Part shown: positions 39,049 through 51,055 of the stretch, piece by piece | Position numbering within the stretch: the first letter of the stretch is position 1 | Layout: the number at the start of each line of letters is the position of its first letter | Source of the DNA: Manduca sexta | Lineage: Eukaryota; Arthropoda; Insecta; Lepidoptera; Sphingidae | Reading direction: 5' to 3' | NCBI RefSeq assembly: GCF_014839805.1 | Contig: NC_051129.1 | Span: 13,148,920-13,212,919, forward strand | DNA: 64,000 nucleotides | Program-made: the position numbers and the translations under genes | Notes under the pieces: model-generated | The model's database searches: none | What the model saw: only the letters and a program-made list of their open reading frames with translations | What the model was told of the DNA's origin: nothing

Positions 39049-40244
39049 TTTTTTATTAGTTAATAATACATAGATATACGCAGTAATCGTGAATCATTTA
39101 CTGTTATTGTAGAGTTCCATTGTAAATCTCAGAAGATTTACACGACATCCTTATATATTATACACTCAACCTTTCCTAAAAATATAAAATTAAACAGTGA
39201 AAACCTCATCCAAATAGAATCAGTAGTTTCTGAAAAAATCGCGGACATACAAACATACATACTTACGGGTATATAAATTACTTTCTTTTAAGTCGGTTAA
39301 AATAATAAACAAAACTCTTTGCAGGCGCAGCATACCTATTATCAACAAAATATGATATACCTCGTGATGTAGCTATAAAATAGCACACCGTAAAAACGGA
39401 GTAACCATGTAATTGTTACAATGATTCTTGCAAACAAATAAATAAATCACCATTATTACCTGGAGTTTCCTTAAATCAAGTTTAAATACCTCTGTCCTTG
39501 GGACTTGTAAAAAACCTAAAAATAGTTTAAAACCTTTAATTCGAGGAATTAAAAAGTCCTTGTCTCTTAAGCCTTGAAATCTTTTAAGAAACAAACCAAA
39601 TACCTTAATGAGTTCAATGACAAAATACTAAACTTGGAGCTTTGGCATTGGATTTTAAATCAAGGACTTTTTTAGATTGTTAAGCTGATATTGCGACCAA
39701 GGACAAGATTTTAAGGCGATAATATTATAATAAATAATCTATACAAATTGTAAAATGTTTGTATATTAACGATTTTCTCAAAATCTATTTAATGGATTTT
39801 TATGATATTTGATATGGAGATTGTTTAAAAACCTGGGAAGGTTAAAGGCTACTTTCTATCGGGAAAATATAAAGCGAGAGTTTTATCCCGGAAAACTCCT
39901 TTACATAAAGTTAGTAATAAAAAAATATCTTATACAGCCAATGGCTACACCTGCTTAATACAATTGGAAACAGTGTTGCTTGCGTGACGATTGTCAGAAT
40001 TATGTTGACCTCTAAACACAGCTCGTAGCCCATAATAATGCATTACCAACTATAACGGGTTTTCACCAGTTTTTATTATGAATATCGCGACCACTATCTA
40101 GTGTATTCTTGAGAACATGCGTGTCAAGTCAGCTGTCATATTTGGACATCCCAGCTCACCAAGGTTACTTACAAACCATAATTCTTCAGGAAATTACTAC
40201 AAATTGTGATTTCTTACGTTTACGCAAATGTTAGACATTAAAAT

Positions 40245-40380
40245 AAAAGATTTTACCGCGCTTTACTAACACCTCAGTCCCCCCCGTGACCATGAAGGCT
40301 GCAAAGTCTTCGAAACGTCAGGAGAAAATTATAATATAAAAAACCGCGATAAAATTCGTAAAATAGTTTTATTTTAATTA
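40245..40380. mobile_element. MITE copy, contig 2 (allelic to 6525-6660)
   Basis: Reverse-complement counterpart of the contig 1 copy at the same position in the locus, so the insertion predates the split of the two haplotypes. Confidence 0.75.
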
Positions 40381-41141
40381 TTACAAATTGCCTATCGTCA
40401 ACCGTGTTATACATTCATCTAAGGATTTAAAACGTGACCAATTTTACTTGACCTCCAAACACGCATTTTTATATAGGCCATTTCTCACCATCACAATTTA
40501 AAAGGGCGCGTATCAACACAACATAATTCCTTCACCGAGGTCAGCTGTTAATTGGTCAGTTGACGGACAGTTGGGCCCTAAAAATATTTATTACTGCGGT
40601 GTCCGTTAATCGACCTAATTAACCGCAAAATATTTGACTTTAGGTTCTTCACAGAGTGTTGTTGCTGTAAGGGAATATAATGTTTGTGGATTTGCAAAGT
40701 GATATTTAGACAGTGATTTTAATAGGGATTACTGGGTAAATATGTTTATAGGGTATATAGAAGGTTAAGAGATTTATGTCCTATCAGAATATTTTGCTTA
40801 CGATAAATAATATACAACAAATGTTGAAGCTAAGTGAAATACACACACACACACATACGCGCCTTATATCACCCAACGGGTAGGTCTAGGTGTCAATTGT
40901 GCATCCACTCTCCGCCGTGTGTATTCCCTCCCATTATGTGATAGGGGACAAGCCCATGACCATATCGGTCACAAATTCTAGATGCCGGACTGACATTAAG
41001 TTGAAAAACGCAATATGATTTTGTCAGGAAAATTCAAATAATAATCTTTTAAAATCCAAATTGAAGACAATTCTATTTATAGCACTAAAACATCGTAACA
41101 TCTCTCCCACACAATACAATCCTATTTGGGGTTATTGCTCC

Positions 41142-41155
41142 GTTGCCATGGCAAC
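41142..41155. promoter_or_regulatory. perfect palindromic X-box (RFX site), contig 2
   Basis: Exact counterpart of the motif at 5730-5743. Confidence 0.6.
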
Positions 41156-41378
41156 CCCAGCGGCCGCCCAGCTGTCTACCAGGCATCCAGGCCGCAGTCT
41201 ATACTAGGTGCGCAATCAATTTGAGATAATATGCGCCGCTGCGTTTGATGCAAAGCCACACGCTGCGAACTGGACGGGCATCACCTGTTATAGAATTTGT
41301 TGAAGAAAATCTCCTTGGAAATACTTATAAATAATCTATGTATGGGATTAGATTAGATACATACTAAGATCGCGACGC

Positions 41379-41878
41379 NNNNNNNNNNNNNNNNNNNNNN
41401 NNNNNNNNNNNNNNNNNNNNNNNNNNNNNNNNNNNNNNNNNNNNNNNNNNNNNNNNNNNNNNNNNNNNNNNNNNNNNNNNNNNNNNNNNNNNNNNNNNNN
41501 NNNNNNNNNNNNNNNNNNNNNNNNNNNNNNNNNNNNNNNNNNNNNNNNNNNNNNNNNNNNNNNNNNNNNNNNNNNNNNNNNNNNNNNNNNNNNNNNNNNN
41601 NNNNNNNNNNNNNNNNNNNNNNNNNNNNNNNNNNNNNNNNNNNNNNNNNNNNNNNNNNNNNNNNNNNNNNNNNNNNNNNNNNNNNNNNNNNNNNNNNNNN
41701 NNNNNNNNNNNNNNNNNNNNNNNNNNNNNNNNNNNNNNNNNNNNNNNNNNNNNNNNNNNNNNNNNNNNNNNNNNNNNNNNNNNNNNNNNNNNNNNNNNNN
41801 NNNNNNNNNNNNNNNNNNNNNNNNNNNNNNNNNNNNNNNNNNNNNNNNNNNNNNNNNNNNNNNNNNNNNNNNNNNNNN
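41379..41878. other. assembly gap of exactly 500 N
   Basis: A second run of exactly 500 N, between inverted contig 2 and contig 3. Contig 3 resumes inside exon E, a position already covered by contig 1 at 20338, so the gap does not represent missing sequence between neighbours. Confidence 0.99.
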
Positions 41879-42010
41879 TACCAGCACGAGCTGCTGGCCG
41901 CCACCGTGCCCGAGATCCAGCGCACCAACCTCGCCAACACCGTGCTGCTGCTCAAGTCGCTCGGCGTCGAGGACCTGCTCGCCTTCCACTTCATGGACCC
42001 GCCGCCGCAG
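41879..42010 (+). CDS. DHX38: DHX38 exon E, contig 3 (5' truncated by gap)
   Basis: The last 132 bases of exon E, reading [20 protein letters not shown] through to MDPPPQ, with donor gtcagt. The coding sequence matches contig 1 from 20338. Confidence 0.94.
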
Positions 42011-45000
42011 GTCAGTGGAAGCCGGGCCAAAACTATTTCAAAATCCACAGGATCTCTTTATCCGTGCTGAACCACCCAGTCACTAGGAAAAAGTTTTTGT
42101 ATTCTTTTTGCACTAGGTATTTAGACTATAAATCGTAGAAGATCTTGATTAGAAATGTTGGTAACAATTCTCTTGAAAATAGAATATAGAATTATATTTT
42201 TCTTCTCGTATAACCTTCTTCTGTTCCGTAACGGCTTAATCAAATATATACCTTATTTACAATATGTGAATGAATCCTAGCTGAATTTCGGCTACGGCGG
42301 CCAATCTTAACGGAGATCAGCCACGCAGGAGATATAGCTGTGTGTGCAGATGCACTCTCTGTTCCTTCACTCTCACAGCCCGGTGAGGTGGCAATCCGAC
42401 ATGATCGGAGAGGTTTACGTGCTCTCCGAGGCACGGAGGTATCACACCGCCAACTTCGTAACTCCAAATATTTTTTGAAATGGAAAAACCCAGTCACAAT
42501 TATTTTTCGCCCGACCCGGTATCGGAACCCAGGACCTCAGCGCCATAGTCGTACGCATTACAACTACGCAACCGAGGCAGTGAATGTATAGTCTCAATTC
42601 AACAGACAACCTGGCACCACAATACTCAAGAACCGTTCAAACATTACGAGTGTCGCCTCTTAGCCTCTGGAACAATGGAAGGTCCAATAAATTCATTGAG
42701 CCCTCATTATGTACGCTGAGCCCGTACAGTTCAAGCACTCGCGGTTCAATCGAAAAAAACATTCAATAAAATGCTATTTTTGGCATTGTACATGTCTTGA
42801 GTTCATGTTGAATAATTAAGTAGTCGTTTTATTTTAATTTTCGAAAACAAAAATGCTTTTAAAATACATACTTTATAAATGAGAGGAATATACCGAGAAT
42901 GATAATCACAAAATGACCAGTATGTATATAGTGACAAAGACAATGTGGAATGAATAATTATAGATTTTTGTCTGTGGAAAGACAACTACGGGCCGTTCGT
43001 TCGTTTTGTCTTATATGCACTTGTTATATTTAATTTAATTATCTACAGAATCAAAACATTTTTTTTTAATTTTGCCCTTAAAAAGGGTAAATCCGTCATA
43101 CAAGAAGATTTTATTGAAATCACTGGTAAAATAACATCTTTTTCAATGTAGCACTATCAAAGGCTGGCAGCTTTGATAATACGTTGCAATCAGTGATATT
43201 CGTGGCGACCCATCAAATACCTGAGTTGCCCAATCCTTGACGAACGATATCGCTCTCACGATCTCTTTAGCACTAAGGTTATGATCTACTATGGTCAATT
43301 ACCTTCCTCGTGCGCCCATTAATAATCCAAATATTCTGTGACTCCAGGACACAATCCTGAACTCGATGTACCAGCTGTGGATCCTGGGCGCCCTGGACGG
43401 GACGGGCGCGTTGACGCCCCTGGGTCGGCAGATGGCGGAGTTCCCCCTGGACCCGCCGCAGTGTCATATGCTCATCGTCTCCGCCGACATGGGATGCAGC
43501 GCCGAAGTGCTTATTATTGGTATGGTTTGTTACTGAAGTTTGAATTTCATGTATAAATCTCTTTACATATAATAAAATTGTAACAGGCCAGTACATTATT
43601 AGAGCAACAGTAGGCAAAACAACAGTTTGCCATATTTTCTGTCTGTCAGTATGTTTGTACAGGCAAAACTACTGCATGGTTTTCACCGATGTATTACTTT
43701 TCACTCTAACTTAAAATATAAGCTACATTTTATCCCTAGAAAATATATACCGGGACATTTATCCCTAAAAACTTTTTCACACGGGACCAAAAGCTATTAA
43801 ATAATATATAAATGTTTTCCTAATACGTTTTTAGTTATGAATTTGCTTTATCTTTTTAGTAGTATATGTATGTGTCCTCAAACGATTCAGTTTTATAGTA
43901 TTTGTAAGACAACTGCTGACTTTGGTGGTGGTAGGATATATTTTATATCCGTCCGGAGAGCGACCACCGTACACAAGATGTTAAAACCCGCCATAGTGGC
44001 CCACGTGTGTCGCGTTCCGAGATCAGCCTGTGTATATACGATTCCAACAGGCCGACATAATTGTGTCGACTGTCAAGAGGTGATATCTACATAAGATTTA
44101 GGATCAATAAACACGGAATGGTAAACTAACATAATGGATGATGATTTGTCCCCAGTGTCAATGTTGTCGGTGCCGTCAGTGTTCTACCGGCCGCAGGGGC
44201 GCGAAGAGGAAGCCGACTCCGTCAAGGAGAAGTTCCAAGTTCCAGAATCTGATCACCTCACGTTACTACACTTGTACAACCAGTGGAAATCTAACAAGTA
44301 CGTTGGTTTCATTCCTGACGTCGCTTCTGATTTATTCAATTTGAAATAATTTACTTTACTGTTGTTACCTGAGTACTGATTTTTCAGCAGCAACAGTTCA
44401 TTTTATAAGAAACACGACACGAACAATTGTTGTTGGTCAAGATCAACGTATACAAATAAATATTGACGTTCGTGTCTTATTTCATGACATTTTTTCCCCT
44501 AGAATATTAGAGGCTTGATTTTCCAAGATAAAATCGACTATAGAATATATGCATTTCTTTTGTTTCATCTGTAGAGTAGTTTATAGCAAAAGGACCTGGT
44601 TTGTTCGTTCTAGTTACTCGAGCCAGTGGTGTACGGAGCACTTCGTGCACGCGAAGGCGATGCGCAAGGTGCGGGAGGTCCGCCAGCAGCTCAAGGACAT
44701 CCTGCAGCAGCAGCGCCTGCCGCTGGTGTCCTGCGGCACCGACTGGGACACCGTGCGCAAGTGCATCTGCTCCGGTACGCACTAGCATATCATGTGGGCT
44801 CACCACTCTTCATCAATCAGCACACACGTATTTTAAGCTCAAGAGTGGGCAGCGACGCAATTAGTTCACCCACTATTTTGCCAACCACCAGTTTCATTCC
44901 GTTCCATAATATGATAGCGGGCAAGCCCATTGCCACATATACCACATTCCGATACAGTTACTGGGCAGAAAAACCCAGTGTCACTGCCCGACCCGTGATT

Positions 45001-46417
45001 CGAACCCTAAACTAGAGCAATAGTCAAACCGCGCACGCAATACTACGCCACCGAGGCAGTCAACACTGCACCTTTTTATACTAAGGAATGGCAACGAGCA
45101 ATCCTCACCTGGTAATGGCGCCTATCCAAACAGCAGCAACACCCGGAGTTTGAATTAAAACCCTGCGTGGTTATTGCACTACACTCCTCACCTCGAGACA
45201 ATAGATATTATTTAGAAAGCAGTTAACCCATGGATTGTCCCCCTGTGAAAAATTGATTAACAAAAAACAAACCTTATTTCATGACCATTAAAGGCCCTCG
45301 AAAGAATTGCCTGCAGTCGTTTGTCTACAGACAAGTAATGTGTTAACATGACCTATGTATTTGATAATGTTACACTCTACTAACCATTGCCAGCGGCTCC
45401 GCCCGAGTGAAAAAGTATGTCTGGGATATCTTCTCGGGATAAAAAGTAGCCCATACCACTCACAAGTAATGTAGTTTCCTATTAAAAAAATCAAAATCGG
45501 TTTAGTAGTTCCTGAGATGAGCGCGTTTAAACAAACAAACTCATCAGCTTTATATATTAGTATACATTTGACGAAGAGCATTTACTAAAGCATCATGAAA
45601 CAGGAGCTATTAGAGATCCATTTACCTCAAATATGAAATCTGAACCAACATCTAACCCCACCAACACTCCACAGCATACTTCCAACAAGCAGCTCGTCTG
45701 AAAGGCATAGGCGAGTACGTAAACTGCCGCACGGGCATGCCCTGCCATCTCCATCCCACCTCGGCTCTGTTCGGACTGGGGTCCTCGCCGGACTACGTGG
45801 TGTACCACGAGCTGATGATGACCACGAAGGAGTACATGCACTGCGTCACCGCTGTCGACGGACGCTGGTTGGCCGAGTTGGGACCGATGTTCTTCTCCGT
45901 TAAGGAGACTGGGAAGTGAGTATACTTATCGCAGTGGAACTGATTCTACATTAAAATATAAATGTAAATGAGTATCTAAATTTGAATGTTTAGTGTAAGT
46001 ATATTTATATTGTAAATACAATATGTGATGCTCGTTAGAAGTAAATGTGGAATCCCATGAATGGATTTGAAATAAAAACAATGTTGGCAGTTAATAATTT
46101 AAACACAATTCGTTAAAAAATATCTAATAAATTTACTAAGTTTATAATTTTATTTTTAAGTAAAAAAATAGTCGAATTGAGAACCTCCTCCTTTTTTTGA
46201 AGTCTATTAAAAATTCTTTCACTTTATCAGATCAAACCGCGACAAGCGTAAAGAAGCGGCGGTACACCTCCAGCGAATGGAAGAAGAGATGAAGCAAGCA
46301 GAGCAGAAGATGGCAGAAGACAGGAAGAAGAGAGACGAAGACGTACCGGTCAAACAGGAGATCGCGACTCCCGGACTCAACACGCCGAGGCGGACTCCAC
46401 ACAGACTCGGCTTGTAG
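41879..46417 (+). CDS. DHX38: DHX38/PRP16, contig 3 portion (exons E-J, to stop)
   Basis: The 3' half of DHX38 on the + strand. Exons are E (partial) 41879-42010, F 43348-43519, G 44156-44297, H 44614-44774, I 45675-45915 and J 46231-46417, with TAG at 46415-46417. All introns are GT..AG with matching phases. The product is the HA2 domain, the OB-fold and the charged C-terminal tail. The left end is cut by the N gap in the middle of exon E, so motif VI is absent here. This is the natural downstream continuation of contig 1, since both are on the + strand and overlap across exon E and the following intron. A gene model that simply strings together the + strand exons would count part of exon E twice and treat contig 2 as a 20 kb intron. 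Confidence 0.95.
42011..43347 (+). other. DHX38 intron E-F, contig 3
   Basis: The complete intron between exons E and F. Its first 1.2 kb overlap contig 1 20470-21671. It holds one SINE and nothing coding. Confidence 0.85.
42285..42590 (-). mobile_element. tRNA-derived SINE (second subfamily), contig 3
   Basis: Third version of the same insertion. It carries CACAGCCCGGTGAGG where contig 1 has CATAGTGCGGTGAGG. Confidence 0.8.
43348..43519 (+). CDS. DHX38: DHX38 exon F, contig 3
   Basis: 172 bases with acceptor gactccag and donor gtatgg. HA2 region, from [11 protein letters not shown] to CSAEVLII. Confidence 0.95.
43918..44085 (+). repeat. dispersed repeat family A, contig 3 intron F-G
   Basis: The best-preserved copy: GGTGGTGGTAGGATATATTT, then GCGACCACCGTACACAAGAT, through CATAATTGTGTCGACTGTCA. 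Confidence 0.85.
44156..44297 (+). CDS. DHX38: DHX38 exon G, contig 3
   Basis: 142 bases with acceptor gtccccag and donor gtacgt. It encodes [20 protein letters not shown] through NQWKSNK. The ATG-started open frame at 44134 is an artefact, because the acceptor lies at 44154-44155. Confidence 0.95.
44614..44774 (+). CDS. DHX38: DHX38 exon H, contig 3
   Basis: 161 bases with acceptor gttctag and donor gtacgc. It encodes [20 protein letters not shown] through RKCICS. Confidence 0.95.
44825..45068 (-). mobile_element. tRNA-derived SINE, contig 3 intron H-I
   Basis: Reverse-oriented allelic counterpart of 23525-23765. Confidence 0.82.
45395..45565 (-). repeat. LINE 3'-end-like dispersed repeat, contig 3
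   Basis: Reverse-oriented allele of 23035-23205 in intron H-I. Confidence 0.7.
45675..45915 (+). CDS. DHX38: DHX38 exon I, contig 3 (OB-fold)
   Basis: 241 bases with acceptor ctccacag and donor gtgagt. It encodes the OB-fold, including [32 protein letters not shown] and [13 protein letters not shown]. Confidence 0.95.
46231..46417 (+). CDS. DHX38: DHX38 exon J, contig 3 (C-terminus and stop)
   Basis: 187 bases with acceptor ctttatcag and stop TAG at 46415. It encodes a lysine/glutamate-rich predicted coil followed by the conserved RRTPHRLGL ending. Confidence 0.95.
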
Positions 46418-46571
46418 GCATATCTACAGCGTAACAATAGGGTACACGGCGAACAAAATGCGACGACGTCACGGCTATAGGGAGGCCTAAATTACTACAT
46501 TTTTTCTATTCGAACCTCAAAAACAAGCAGATCTATATTGATTTCATATGTTTACGCGAACATTAAACATT

Positions 46572-46745
46572 AAAATAAACTATTTTTCGAACTTTAACGC
46601 ATTTTTAATATTTTAGTTTTTCTCCTGACGTTTCGAAGCCTTTGCAGTGTTCGTGGTCACGGGGGGGACTGAGTGCAGTCTTCGAAACGTCGGGAGAAAA
46701 TTATAATAAAAAAACCGCGATAAAATCCGTAAAATAGTTTAATTT
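46572..46745. mobile_element. foldback MITE with about 60-bp terminal inverted repeats
   Basis: The left arm (about 46578-46640) and the reverse complement of the right arm (about 46680-46743) both read as TAAACTATTTTNCG, then an AT-rich stretch, then TTCTCC(T/C)GACGTTTCGAAG. The arms are about 60 bases with a short centre containing GGTCACGGGGGGGACTGAG. It lies about 155 bases after the DHX38 stop, probably inside the 3' UTR. Related copies lie at 6525, 19440, 40245 and 58280. There is no transposase. Confidence 0.85.
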
Positions 46746-47121
46746 TAAGATCTATATTGGAACAGATTTTACATGATAGGGGATCCATTCGATCATTTTC
46801 TACTTGCCTTCACGGTGTTCACGCCACTACTGCTGTTCAACAGTTGCAGGGTCTGTTCTGGTAAACTATGGTTACATTATTTGTGTTCGTGATATATTTT
46901 TCTAAGCGTTTTTATATTGTGTTAAATAATTTTTGCTTCAATACCCATCAGGTATAAAATATGCAGTTTTTTTCTGGCAGGCAAGTGGTCAGTCTCTTCG
47001 TGTTAGTGTTTTTTTTAATATAGTGGTTTAATTTTTGCTTAATATACTTTCCTTTTTTAACAATAAGTGTAATTTATAATTATGAAATTGTAATCGCCCA
47101 TCTGTAAATACTTGTTTGAAT

Positions 47122-47127
47122 AATAAA
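47122..47127 (+). terminator. candidate polyadenylation signal of DHX38
   Basis: AATAAA about 700 bases after the DHX38 stop, followed by an A-rich stretch. Other AATAAA-like hexamers occur nearer (46582), so this assignment is tentative. Confidence 0.4.
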
Positions 47128-47146
47128 AAAAAATTGAAACAAAATC

Positions 47147-47152
47147 TTTATT
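47147..47152 (-). terminator. candidate polyadenylation signal of AUP1
   Basis: TTTATT on the + strand (AATAAA on the minus strand), about 3.6 kb after the AUP1 stop and only 20 bases from a + strand AATAAA. Nearer candidates exist (about 49828), so the 3' UTR length is uncertain. Confidence 0.35.
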
Positions 47153-47399
47153 TTTATCACTTATGACAAACTCAATTTAAACAATCTCGGTTCGGGAAGC
47201 CGTTTGGCAGTACACTATCAACAAGAACTTACTCTAATTATGGAGTAGACATCCTTTTTAAGTAGCAAAGTTCATTCTGTTTTGTATAAAAATTTACAGT
47301 TGACCTAAATACTTTCCTGTACCTCTTCGTCCCTTCCGTGGAGAACAAAAAAATATTAATAAGCTATGCATTTCTATACTGCTGTAAAGTTGACATGCC

Positions 47400-48069
47400 A
47401 TCGATAAGTTTCTTGCTCTAGGATTCTGATCCGTATGAGAGGCTTGTATGAGCGAATGAATTCTGCCTTGATCATAACAGACAGAATGGACATGTATTGG
47501 CCCTTAATTAGTTTTGTTCCTTTACAGTTCCTAAATTTTGGAAGATATAGCACAATCCATTGTGTATTTCTTTCGTAAATGTTATCTAAAAACTATTGCG
47601 CGGTCATTTGTAACTAACTTCAGACCAGCAACAATTAAATGGACGTAGTATATTTATATATTGGTAAATTAATATGTATCAATGCAAGGCGTGATACGTA
47701 TCGATGATATTTTCAAATCAAATCTTCAAAATGTCTACTCCATACTCTACGTCTAATGTCACAATCATATGTTGTACGTAAATACGTCCGCGCGACCGTT
47801 TCAAACGTCCTGTATTGGTGTACAATGAGATCTAAACTATAAAATTAATCGGATACGTAGAATAAAAGGTCCCCTCAAATCGATATTTTTGGCTGAAAAA
47901 TCTGTTTTGTTATATCGATATTTTAATCGATTCTGTGGCACTAACACTGTATTATAGCAGAATTTACAGATAAATATTTTATTTTATATATCAGTAAGCT
48001 TTTAGTATATCGATTATCTATCTGAAAATTTTGCCAAAATATACAATAACCATAAACATTTATATCGAT
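47400..48069. promoter_or_regulatory. cluster of ATCGAT motifs
   Basis: ATCGAT starts at about 47400, 47700, 47879, 47914, 47926, 48009 and 48064. One (near 47913) is the full TATCGATA, the DREF-binding DRE of Drosophila. It lies in the intergenic or 3' UTR space between the convergent genes. Confidence 0.35.
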
Positions 48070-50783
48070 TATAATTAACAAGTTTCAATCCAAAGTAATT
48101 TTCCCTACATCAGTTAAATGTAACGTAATATTGTAATACACCATTTCTCTCAATACCCTAACCTATAATATTTATCATGAAACAGTGCAAACTCGATATA
48201 ACGAAGTGATTGAAATCCATACAACCGACATAAAAATATACGTCATTTAATATAGTTTTTTTTCTTTTCAATCATGCATTCTATATCTAAAATATAATAA
48301 AATAACATGCTTCTATACGCCATTTATTGCTATACTAGCGATGTTAATCACATACATCACATGAACTTCGAAGGTACAAAGTTTTCTGAATACCCAAGAT
48401 ATATGGGCACTTAACGTCTGTCATTTTAACGTAAGTGACTGTTAATTCAAGATTTTAATTTTAGAATTTGATAAATTATCTTTACTAGTCTAATTTCTAA
48501 TTAATAAATTACCCACAGTTATATTTTGATAGTCTGAAGTTAGTCAACCTATTCTAACGCCTGACACTTATTCTCTACACGACACTGCTCGTGACTAACT
48601 TCAGCCATTATTGCGCGTAAAGTATCTAAATCGATGACGTCACTATGACAACATTTTACGCTCGAGTAAGCCTATCGACGAGATATTAAAACAAACCCAC
48701 ACATTAGAAACAATTCGTAAAATTATATAAGTTAATTTGTAACAATCCGGCAGTTATTGTTATAGGGTTGCTAAACGCTAAAATCAGCGCGAGGTTTAAT
48801 AAATTTTAGAACATTTGTACTGAAACCCAGTAATTATCATGTGGAATTTATGGTATCATTGATTGTATTTCTTCTTTCTGTAGTCTTTAGTAAATTTTTT
48901 TTGTCAAATCAAGCAACCCTAAATATCGAGTAGACCTCATGAAAGGTGTAAGTAGATAGACTAGTCAAATCCCAAATTGAATCCGATAACGCAAGCCTCT
49001 GTTGAAGACTAGATATGCAACAGACATTGTGAATATTTTAACACTATAATGGAGGCATAATACCGCATTTTGATACAGAAGTACATCTTAACTTCATGCA
49101 ACGTGTCTGCAATAGAGTATTTGACTATGTTTGATTTTGTGCATTTTTATATGTAACTGCAATTCGTACAAAAAATAAGTCTTTGTGAAAACAGCATTTA
49201 AATTCGATAGGAAATGAGGCAGTAATTCAAATTTCAAATACATGCGGGAGAGGGCGCGAAGTGGGGGTATCGCTCCATCTCTTTCTTTCGCACGCCTCGT
49301 TATTCTCGATGACGTCATACGCAAGTATTTCGTCCCTTTTCTGTTTTTTGACACTCACTCCTACCTACCCTATTTCAATGGCTTATAACTTGTATATTTT
49401 TACTGGATTTCAATGATTTCTTCTGTTTAAGAATTTATACGACGTTTATATTTTATAAGTTATAACTAAAAAAAAAGTCAAATACCCTACTTGTATCTAT
49501 TTTAAGTCTATAAATATTTTTAGGTAAAGGCCTGTTTCACAATGTTATTGTAAAAATTATTTTGTTAATGTAGTATCAGTTAATAAACTCATTTATGTAC
49601 GACACTGTGGCTTTTGTATTTGGTCGTGTTATATATGAAAAACTTTTATGATGTGAAACTGTACCTTATGGTAAAATGCCTCCGATATTTAGACTGACGC
49701 CAAAAATGTACCGAATAATACTAACTTCACATGTTAAATCTCTCGAATCTTAATTACAAACACAAGCGGTTCAAATTCGACAAAAGTGATTAGGAACATC
49801 ATATTATTAATCTTGGGTACTAAAATATTTATTCTAATATACTCCCCACGTTTAACAATACATTAAAATGAACTTATTTATATTCCTAATAAATGAAACA
49901 TGCATTATAATTATACTATTAATATTGTGTTGGGCAACATTTAAAATTGACATAACTCTATGGTAAGTGTAAAAAGCTGTGATACTTTATAAAAATTAAA
50001 ATTTAGCCAATATATTTTAATATTTAATTTTCTTACTATATAAGATAACAATTACAGTATAACTGGACTATAAAAACTAAAGCGATCTGAGACAGCTATT
50101 ATACATTGGAAGGAATTTTATGAAAATCTACAAAGTTGGCAACACTGATCTTAGAATTCGTAGTCCCTTTTAATATGTGAATAAAATAAGTCAAATACGT
50201 GCAAAGTTATGGTGACCAGCAAACCCTGGATACTACGGATACAAACCGAAAGTCTATGCTGTAAGCGAAGTGACCAATTTCAAACATAGTAACATCAATA
50301 ACCAATTTGTTATATTATTTACCATATCCATCCAACATTAAACTCAAATAGAATCCTTATATTGACCCTTAGTTTGCATTAAATCGAATATTGAATTACA
50401 GATTTAGACTATCGGAATAACCCTGGTTTCCATCGACACAAAATCCACTACATGACGCTATAAACGACTGAAACTTACGAATTATAAGCATCAGTTCCCC
50501 GACTCACTACATCCATGTCGATACGTCTATCTATTCGTAGCAATTTAATTTAGGCACTAACAACACCCTACCGAGCGTTATCAAATCACATACGCCGATT
50601 TCGTGGATAATTTGTTGTTCAACGAAGGTATTCATTAATTTGGCATCAATAAGACCAAAATCTTTGGCGTAAACCGGGCAACCAAAATGGCGTCTTCTAA
50701 AATATCCTTTCCAAGATGGCGGCGAACTGTCACCGCTCCTTCGAGTCGTAAACAACAAAATTATCCATAAATAACTGTAATTC

Positions 50784-51055
50784 TCAACAATTGAGCGCTA
50801 CATTTAGCCCGTGCTTCTCTATGTATCTCTGTCTCGCTTCTGCGATCATTTGCGCCTTCCGTTCTTGGAAACTGAGCTGTCGTTCCTTGGCGGTTTTGGG
50901 GAAGACTCCTGTGGGCACGGGGGTGACGTAGCGCGGGGCAGGGAGGGCACGGGATGTGCTCGGTTGCGGGTCTGAGGGGGGCGGGACCTCCGGCCTGTAC
51001 GGCGTGATGCCTTCTAGGAAATTGGTGATCGTCACGTCAACACTGCGCGTGGTTG
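50784..51055 (-). CDS. AUP1: AUP1 exon 7 (CUE end, G2BR-like tail, stop)
   Basis: 272 bases with acceptor tttccaacag and stop TGA at 50784-50786. It encodes SVDVTITNFLEGITPYRPE (end of CUE), a proline/serine-rich linker, and SFQERKAQMIAEARQRYIEK, the amphipathic UBE2G2-binding-like helix. Confidence 0.94.

Larger units (their letters stand above)
30417..41378 (-). other. DHX38 intron A-B in contig 2 (incomplete)
   Basis: Reverse counterpart of about 5505-16467 in contig 1, collinear throughout with small indels and substitutions. The contig ends at the N gap before exon A. Confidence 0.85.
46418..50783. other. intergenic and 3' UTR space between convergent DHX38 and AUP1
   Basis: AT-rich. 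It contains the MITE at 46572, the facing AATAAA signals near 47122 and 47147, the ATCGAT cluster, and two full CRE-like TGACGTCA sites (48635 and 49310). No gene was found. Most of the right-hand part is probably AUP1 3' UTR or downstream DNA. Confidence 0.65.

Noticed and set aside
49094..49354. An 86-codon minus-strand open frame between DHX38 and AUP1
   Set aside because: Basic low-information sequence with no family resemblance. It lies in probable AUP1 3' UTR.
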